Source: Bactrocera neohumeralis (Eukaryota; Arthropoda; Insecta; Diptera; Tephritidae). Taken from it: a stretch of DNA of 64,000 bases. The stretch is from contig NC_065919.1 in the NCBI RefSeq assembly GCF_024586455.1, positions 34,882,839 to 34,946,838 of the forward strand. The letters run 5' to 3'. The notes under the pieces were generated by a model that did not search any database, was not told the DNA's origin, and was given only the letters and a program-made list of their open reading frames with translations. Positions 57,560-64,000 of the stretch are shown in pieces. A program made the position numbers and the translations under genes. Position 1 is the stretch's first letter, and each line of letters opens with the position of its first letter.

Positions 57560-58795
57560 CACTCTGATCGAGTTAAAAATTTACCACATGAATTATTACA
57601 TCGAATTGCATATTTGACCAATCCCCGTACTCAAAATTCCAAAAAAAAAAAAAAACTCTCATATAAGCTGCGCCAGGTCTAATGTATGTATATAGTATGT
57701 GGAAAATACATTTGGTTATTATAATTATTCAATATTCAATTGTTAAGTAAATTTTGATCAATTTACGAGTGTTGCTAAGTGCTTGTTCGCGTGTCGACTG
57801 ACTTTTGAATTGTCCTCTTGAATCGTTTCGTTTCTCTAATTGATTCTGTTCAAGAATAAAAATAAGTTTTGAGACTAATATCCTGTACATATTCTGTAGA
57901 GTGATGATATGAACACATGGTTCTCAAAACGGTGTAGGCTGTTTTGCCTTGCACATCTAAATGTTAAATAGACCACTTACTATATATAACAAATGGTTAA
58001 TTTTGAGTTAAGCCATTGTCCACTACTCAATTTTTTTTAATGCCAATTTCGAGCTTCCCCCAGTTTTGTTCGGTTTGAATTTCACCTAAGCTAACAAGTT
58101 AACTAATAAAATTTTATGTCAATTTACATATACGAAGTTACTTTAAAAAAGCTATGGTATATCGGTAGTAGAGATTACCATTAACGGATATCGCAGAAAG
58201 AGCGCGTTGCTGTTGTGTGGCTTATTGGGCTTATTGGCTGCAGTAACCTTTTATTATCACATATCAAAAAATGCAAGGAAGTGTAAGATTCAAACATTTG
58301 ATTGTCATCAATTTGTCACTACAACCGTGTGTCGGTCTTGGTCGCATTGATAAGCCTCGCCAGTATCATGCAATCCGCATGATGGCCCACGCGAACGGGT
58401 CAAAAATCCTTTGGAAAATTTTTCACTCACTTACTCTCAAAATGTGCTCATCGCTGTTCTTCTTATTATTATGGGTGATTTACAGAGCGTTAGTTTGGAT
58501 TTGCGAGAGAGAAAGCTCTATTTTTCAATTGCTTGCTGAGCCGATGATAGCACTTTTTGGCTGGAGTAGTTCACCCTTTGATCTCATGACTGACGTCGTT
58601 ATAACTACTTTCTCAAACACTGAGATCGTTTATTCGATAACTCCATGTTTATATCTAGACACATCTCCTTCACTTTCTCTTTTAAGCTTGAGAAAACTCC
58701 GAGTTCTTGTGGTCGACTGTGTCGATATTTTCGTCATATATCAGTAAAGGTCTTAAGCGCGGATTATGTTCTCAAGCATTATATTAAAAAAATCT
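57560..58795. other. Gene-free stretch with an unexplained 158-codon frame
   Basis: A 14-A run is at 57641-57654. From 58150 base composition becomes balanced. The frame 58271-58747 (+) has no known motif and includes a hydrophobic stretch ('SLFFLLLWVIYRALVWI'). It could be host DNA or a worn TE. I see no promoter or splice support. Confidence 0.35.
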
Positions 58796-58796
58796 C

Positions 58797-59060
58797 TCAG
58801 TCGCCTTGCCTGAAACCACGTTTAATATCGAACAGCTTGGAGAGATTCTTCTATTTTGAACTCTCGCTTGACGTCACTTTACATAGCTATCTAACTTTTG
58901 CACGGATTCCAAATTTAGACATTGTACGTGGCAGGCGATCCCTTTTTGTACTATCGAAAGCAACTTTGAAATCGACAAGAATTCTGATCGCGCTGTAGTT
59001 TCTTGTGGATACCGCAGAGCACAAATTCCAGTTGTTGGACAGACGTTATCTATGAATATG
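58797..59060 (-). mobile_element. RTE-like LINE fragment, old (copy F)
   Basis: On the minus strand, 'NWNL' (about 59035) leads by a deletion to 'LVDFKVAFDSTK' near 58960 and then to the equivalent of 'RQGDSL' at 58800. It aligns by eye with 48650-48850 of copy E but is much more diverged. No ends. Confidence 0.7.
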
Positions 59061-59289
59061 GTTACGACCTTCGTATTGCTGCAAAGTCGGATAGCGGGAT
59101 AAGTCTGGAGAAAGAGCAATCCCTGACGATGAGCGATAGAAGTGGAGGATGTGGTATAAAATCTTAAAGACCCTTTGAAACTCCCTTGAATTTGGCGAAT
59201 CGACATCGCCACGTAGAAGCATGTGTCCTTCTGCACGTATGGATGTGATGAGTAATACAAAAAACCAGGCGGAACAACCCTTAATGGGT

Positions 59290-60660
59290 CTGTCTGTTTA
59301 CCATGTTAGTTGCGGCTGTTAACATTTTTTGACCAGTACATACCGTGGCGCACTGGGAGTCCTTTGAATCGCCAACCAACTGTAATAACTGTCTCACCAT
59401 TGATGCCACAATAACTAGCAGCGACGATGGAACGCTGAGAGTCGAACATGCCCCAAGAATCTGTATATCGCCCTCAAAAATGCTGAGTGTGGAGAAATAA
59501 ACACGAGCAAAGTCGACGTCGACGTCAGTGTTAAAAGAGAGTACACCGCACATTCCCGAGTTGGGAAAGAAAATTAAGAAGTTGATAGATATTATGCGCC
59601 CACCACAATGAATCATCAGCAACAGTACTATATGACCGAGCTCAAGAGGATTACCGCAAAATAAGAGAAATAAGAAACATACTAAACATACCCGCAACTA
59701 TGGTGACAACGCTGAGAAGACTTCGTGACAAAAACCAGACCAAACGGCGAAGGCCTTCAACATAACTGTTGACAAAGAAGTGCCAAAGGAAAAGAGAAGG
59801 CCTGGACTGAAATAAGGCGATGAAAAAACAATATAAATATGCACCATATCCTGAAGACATAGTTATTGTGCGCACAGGGAGTATGCGAAAGAGGAAGCTT
59901 GGAAAAAATTTCACCCGGATTAGAAAGATGGCCAAAGGAGAAATGCTACTGGAGATGAAGGAATGCCAAATGAAGGACATCTTGATTACCCCAAGGATAT
60001 AGGTATACTGCTCGGAGACCAGGCCATTACTAAAGCACTTGCCCACTAAATAATGATGGAAATCTGGATTCTTGATGAAATAACTTTTGAAGAGGTTATA
60101 ACTAATGCTATCCATGAACAAATAAAGAAATTAGAAAGTTTCGATAACGGATCGATCAAACTCATCAGTGCGGCGTACTCAGATATCCAGACAGCTATAC
60201 TAAGTCTCTCTGCCTTACAGAATAGGCGAGTTAAGGAAGCAAAAAAATAAAGATAGAATTGGTTGTAAGTGCAATAAGAGAGAGAGGCCGAACTTGAAGA
60301 AGTGTTTTACGTGATTGGTATGTGGTAAGAAGACCAAAACATGAACGTCTTACAGCTGAATCTAAGTCACTGAGAAGCAGCACAGAACCTGCTTAGGCAT
60401 ACAGTAAATAAACATAAAATTGACATGGCAATAATTAGAAAATAATATAAAAATACTACCGTATATAAAATTTTTAGCGCGTAAGTTCTGTGGAATAAAT
60501 TTTTATTCGTTCCGAGTGTTCTACAAAGTGAATACGAAAGGATCCTCGATAACCTGGTACGTGAAGTAGCATCGCATGGTGGATGGAGTGGGGTAGCACT
60601 TCTATAAGCCAAGTGAGTACTTTGTTCAACCACAGTCACCATTTGGTCATATTTTTTTTT
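59290..60660 (+). mobile_element. R1-like LINE relic: ORF1 (gag-like) end and ORF2 start
   Basis: The ORF1 part includes 'RIRKMAKGEMLLEMK' (59880-59990) and 'ITFEEVITNAIHEQIKKLESFDNGSIKLISAAYSDIQTAILSL' (60053-60240), followed by 'KIELVVSAIRERGR'. This is the block before the zinc knuckles in R1/jockey-type ORF1. The knuckles are worn away (60280-60340). At 60341 ORF2 begins MNVLQLNLSH with a stop, then EAAQNLLRHTVNKHKIDMAII, the characteristic first endonuclease motif. A later scrap 'EYERILDNLVREVASHGG' is at 60530-60590. Broken by stops throughout; 5' and 3' ends not found. Everything before 59640 is assigned only weakly. Confidence 0.7.
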
Positions 60661-60792
60661 CAAATTGAACTCAAACTGGATGTTGGAAAGCTGAAACCCT
60701 TCAAAAAGAAATAATCACGGTAGTGCTAGAAGGCAATGCAAACTACGCGAGAGATACGGAATAGAGGGCTAAGAGACACGCTTAAAATACCG

Positions 60793-60977
60793 AAATTTAA
60801 AATGTCGACATATCAAAATACCGACAAAATTTAAATATGCAGCTAAATCAAAATACCGACAATTCAAAGTATCGACAAATTGAAACACCGACAAATCAAA
60901 ATTCCGACAAATTAAAATTCCGACAAATCAAAATACCGACAAATAAAACACCGACAAATCACAATATCGACAAATCA
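60793..60977. repeat. 16-bp minisatellite, left array
   Basis: Repeats of about 15-16 bp with core ccgacaaatcaaaata, about 11 imperfect copies. Less regular at the left edge (60793-60860). The same unit in the same direction resumes at 63917. Confidence 0.9.
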
Positions 60978-61590
60978 AGAAAAGGTGGCGTTGTTCGCTC
61001 GAGGCCATGCGGCTTTCGGCCTCCTCAGGATCATAATGATAAAAAATAAGGAGTTCAACGCAAAAGAACTGAGCACGCCCTGGTGTTGGTCCGGCCGAGG
61101 GTTATTTTTTTGAAGTGCGGCTAAAGGCCGCCAACGCAAAAAGGATTTCAACGCAAAAGAACTGAGCACTCCCAGGTGTTGGTCCGGACGAGGGTTATTT
61201 TTTTGAAGCGCGGCCGAAGGTCGCCAACGCAAAAATTATTTCGACGCAAAAGAACTGAGCACGCCCAGGTGTTGGTCCGACCGAGGGTTATTTTTTTGAA
61301 GCGCGGCCGAAGGCCGCCAACGCAAAAAGGAGTTCAACGCAAAAGAACTGAGCACGCCCAGGTGTTGGTCCGGCCGAGGGTTATTTTTTTGAAGTGCGGC
61401 CGAAGGCCGCCAACGCAAAAAGGATTTCAACGCAAAAGAACTGAGCACGCCCAGGTGTTGGTCCGGCCGAGGGTTATTTTTTTGAAGCGAGTTCAACGCA
61501 AAAGAACTGAGCACGCCCAGGTGTTGACCAGGGTAATTTTTTTAATGCGCGACCGAAGGCCGCCATCCCGAAAAGGAGTTGAACGCGAAA
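60978..61590. repeat. 93-bp GC-rich minisatellite, about 6 copies
   Basis: The phrase ttcaacgcaaaagaactgag (one base differs in some copies) starts at 61054, 61147, 61240, 61333 and 61426, exactly 93 bp apart, then at 61492 (66-bp copy with a 27-bp loss) and a worn unit at 61579 (87 bp). Each unit carries a perfect short palindrome of type gcggccgaaggccgc. Because 93 is a multiple of three, frames stay open on both strands across it; these are not evidence of a protein. It is far more GC-rich than its surroundings. Confidence 0.95.
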
Positions 61591-61594
61591 TGAA

Positions 61595-62160
61595 GAATGC
61601 TATGCGAAAAACGAATGTGTTATTTATTTCTTGTCATTTGGGTATTATTTGTTTTCTTTATTTCTTTTGGTTCTTCTGTAAAATATGTACGTAATGTAAC
61701 ACTGATTATTAGATAGAATGCAACCTTTTCGTTATTGTGTGAACAAAAATAATTGAACAAAAGTTAAATATTGAATAAAAATTATGTTTGCACTATTTAA
61801 TATAAAATAAATGGTTAGAAAAGAATTAGTGGATTATTAGTGGATATAAAAGTTAAAAATGTTAGTGTAAAATTAATTATAAATCGGAGAAACACGCGTT
61901 TTAATTAGTTGAATTTTTGAACTTTAAATTCAAATATCTCAAAAACCATAAGTCAGCGGCAACTTTATATATATTTTTTTGATCTGGAAGATCTCCTCTA
62001 TCCGTACATACCCATTTTAACCCCGAAATCATGGGATGCTATTCTAAAATTTACCCGTAACTATTTTCATAAAAGGTAAAAGGTACTTAACAGAAACAAT
62101 AAATTTAGTGATTTAATTCATTTATTTATAAGTTATTCAGATGATATTTCCAAAAAATTA
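61595..62160. other. AT-rich spacer between the 93-bp array and the MULE gene
   Basis: No coding signal. Probably the 3' non-coding part of the MULE element. I could not find an inverted partner for it at 63600-63916. Confidence 0.4.
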
Positions 62161-62164
62161 TTTG

Positions 62165-63590
62165 TTAGATTAAAGTAAGATTCTTAGCTATATTGACTAA
62201 ATATTCTTCAGGAACATAGTTTTCCCTTTCCATTAATACTGCCTTAATGCAACTCTCCCTTTTTTCCAGGTGTCGCCGTTTAGTTTGTTTTTCACCAGTG
62301 AGTATCTTTTGAATTTTGGTTTCTACCAAAACTTGTTCTTTAATCAAATTTGATATTAGATTGAATATATTTCCATGGTATTGCCCAACTAAGCACGAAA
62401 GACGCCGATGCCATGACTCAACATTATTTTGCGTTCTCGGAAGGTTATATATCACGTTTTCAAATACTGACCAATAATTTGGAGCATATACTGGGGCTTT
62501 AAGCTTTTTATTTTTTAAGGGTTTCCCAAATATATAAGATTCTTCAAAAAATTTAGCAATTTTCATAAAATCCTTATTATCACTTTTCAATGCTTCATAG
62601 TAAGATGGTATTTCATCAGCAGGTACGAAAGCAAGAGCCTTTAGTTGCCTAATTTTAAGAGAGAACTCTTCATTTCTTCCATATTTCTTTTGAAGCCCTT
62701 CTTTTTGTATACGCCTCCAAATAATTTGGACTAAATGGAAAAAACTGCCTTTGTATTTAACGTCTGGGAAACAGTTTTTAAAGGATTTGACGCTGGCTTT
62801 TTCAAAATCGGTTAAAATTATTTTCGGATTTAAGGAAATGTTATTATTACATGCGAAATTCATCAATTCATACAAAAATTCGTCATAGCATTTTTCACTT
62901 TTCTCTGTCATGATGCAATAAACAAGTGGTACAATTTCACTGCATGTGTTTGTACCTATGAGACCATGGATTGTAAACAATTGCCTCATGAAGGATGGAA
63001 CAACTTTGAATGTGCCGTCCATTATCCATATGCTACTTTTTGCAAGTAAGCGGACATTCTCTACAGTTGCCAACAAAACTATACATTGATTTCCGAACTT
63101 TTTTAATGAAACTAGAAATTGTTTCCCGTCGACTTTCTGCAAATGACACGGAATTTCCAAATCTTTTACACATTTTGGTTGTTTCAACTGTTGCTTCTGT
63201 CTTGCCCTATTGATTTTTTGGTTTTGGGCGGACGGTGTGGGTAAATATTTCCGAGAACTTTTATTACATCGAGCCGTAGCTCTTGCAATAATTTACACGG
63301 TTTTTCTAAAAAATTAGTTGCATCATCCTTCAGTGATGTATTTGTCTTTAAGACATCGGCCTGGTATGCCATTGGGTCATGGCTATGCTCCGTTGCACTT
63401 TTTATTAGTTCGTGTAACCCATTATCTTTTAAAATTGTTGTCACCCGTCCTTTGCATAAAAATGATATTTTTTATCGCAAATCCTATATACGCGGTTATC
63501 ACGTTTTTTATCAATATTATACAGATAACCATTAAGAGAAAGTTTGGTACCACCTTTGTTGGAAATAAGAGTCTCCATGAAAATTATATT
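62165..63590 (-). pseudogene. MULE transposase with FLYWCH-type zinc finger, frameshifted
   Basis: Starts at an ATG at about 63578 on the minus strand (METLISNKGGTKLSLNGYLYNIDKKRDNRVYRICDKKYHF), the beginning of a FLYWCH DNA-binding domain. After a frameshift near 63447 the rest follows ('CKGRVTTILK', 'EHSHDP'), giving the C-C-H-H zinc ligands. A second frameshift near 63205, in an A-run, leads to the 340-codon main frame (62165-63187). In it, IWIMDGTFKVVP holds D57, IILTDFEKASVKSF D127, SFFHLVQ H151 and NNVESWHRRL E257: the MULE DDE triad plus the conserved His, all intact. FLYWCH-MULE fusions are the usual animal form of Mutator-like transposases. Apart from two frameshifts the gene is complete, so it died recently. 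Confidence 0.9.
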
Positions 63591-63599
63591 GTATATGTC

Positions 63600-63916
63600 C
63601 GTTTATTCAATATCAAAATGAACTGTCAATTTTCAAATATATTTTCTAAAATGACCGATGTCTTGTCAAAATTACAAAGGCTTTTTTCAAAAGCATCCGG
63701 ATAAAATTATTTTCAAACTCGGTAAAAAATGTAAAATTTGCACTTCAAATTGCTTTTAAATATTTAAAGTAGTCTAGAATTTTGAATTGTAAAAACATTT
63801 GTATACATTTTATGTGCTGAACACATAGAGAGCGACATACTTCAAACGACGTATGTAGTCGTACAGCTGTCTAAATAACTGTGTCCTTAAAAACGTGTGT
63901 TTTTTAATATTTGAAC
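63600..63916. other. AT-rich flank of the MULE gene
   Basis: Upstream non-coding sequence between the transposase start and the right minisatellite array. No inverted match to 60978-61040 was found, so the element's ends are unknown. Confidence 0.4.
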
Positions 63917-64000
63917 AATCAAAACACCGACAAATCAAAATACCGTCAAATCAAAATACCGACAAATCAAAACACCGACAAATCACAATACCGACGAATT
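63917..64000. repeat. 16-bp minisatellite, right array (cut by window end)
   Basis: About five units with the same core (ccgacaaatcaaaata) and the same direction as the array at 60793-60977. Continues to the window edge, so its length is unknown. Confidence 0.9.

Noticed and set aside
58271..58747. 158-codon plus-strand frame
   Set aside because: No recognisable domain, no promoter or splice signal, and a nonsense-rich repeat follows it. Not called as a gene.
59281..60121. Long hydrophobic minus-strand frames (138 and 156 codons)
   Set aside because: Antisense to the R1-like ORF1 region. Lys/Glu-rich coding sequence reads as Leu/Phe/Ser on the other strand.
61176..61694. 172-codon repetitive protein (31-residue repeats)
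   Set aside because: The 93-bp DNA repeat is a multiple of three, so frames stay open on both strands. The opposite strand gives equally long frames. No start or splice support.

Overview
This is a repeat-rich, AT-rich, gene-poor stretch of nuclear DNA from a higher dipteran. The mix of mariner, IS630-like, RTE-like and "gttcgggtgcaaccgaac"-type dispersed repeats is what I would expect of a tephritid fruit fly, but I place it by repeat style only. I found no host protein-coding exon, tRNA, rRNA or CRISPR that I could defend. Almost all coding signal belongs to transposable elements (TEs), nearly all of them broken.

Layout. 0.5-1.5 kb: decayed RTE-like LINE. 1.5-2.2 kb: a common dispersed repeat (called family R here). 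8.3-9.0 kb: a 714-bp hAT-type non-autonomous element with terminal inverted repeats (TIRs) and an 8-bp target-site duplication (TSD). 9.1-10.8 kb: an antisense RTE copy that has itself been hit by a younger 313-bp 3' fragment flanked by a 13-bp TSD; 10.8-11.4 kb is a mariner relic. 14.4-16.0 kb: probably host intergenic DNA with a cluster of TTTTTACGAC motifs. 16.2-19.9 kb: R repeat, a LINE RNase H fragment, a Tc1-like relic, an RTE 5' end alone, and a second hAT-type element. 21.5-24.8 kb: a pogo/Tigger-like MITE, then an RTE copy preserved end to end (11-bp TSD) but with internal deletions. 25.5-36.1 kb: R repeats, a second mariner copy, and two head-to-head IS630-like transposase relics. 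39.5-42.5 kb: mariner tail, then a nearly intact Tigger element (2,335 bp, perfect 24-bp TIRs, TA TSD, three-exon transposase).

45.3-49.6 kb: two RTE reverse-transcriptase fragments and an internally deleted mariner. 50.8-53.5 kb: two more deleted mariners. 54.5-57.6 kb: a roughly 3-kb DNA transposon with 77-79-bp TIRs and an intron-containing transposase that I cannot place in a named superfamily; a small palindromic MITE sits inside it. 58.8-60.7 kb: RTE and R1-like LINE relics. 60.8-64.0 kb: a 16-bp minisatellite, a 93-bp GC-rich minisatellite and a FLYWCH-type MULE transposase, with the 16-bp satellite resuming at the window edge.

The window reads as a layered insertion record rather than a set of cooperating genes. 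The items most worth following are the unplaced transposon (54.5 kb), the Tigger element with a PCNA-box-like C-terminus (40.2 kb), the satellite-embedded MULE (60.8 kb) and the motif cluster at 15.6 kb.
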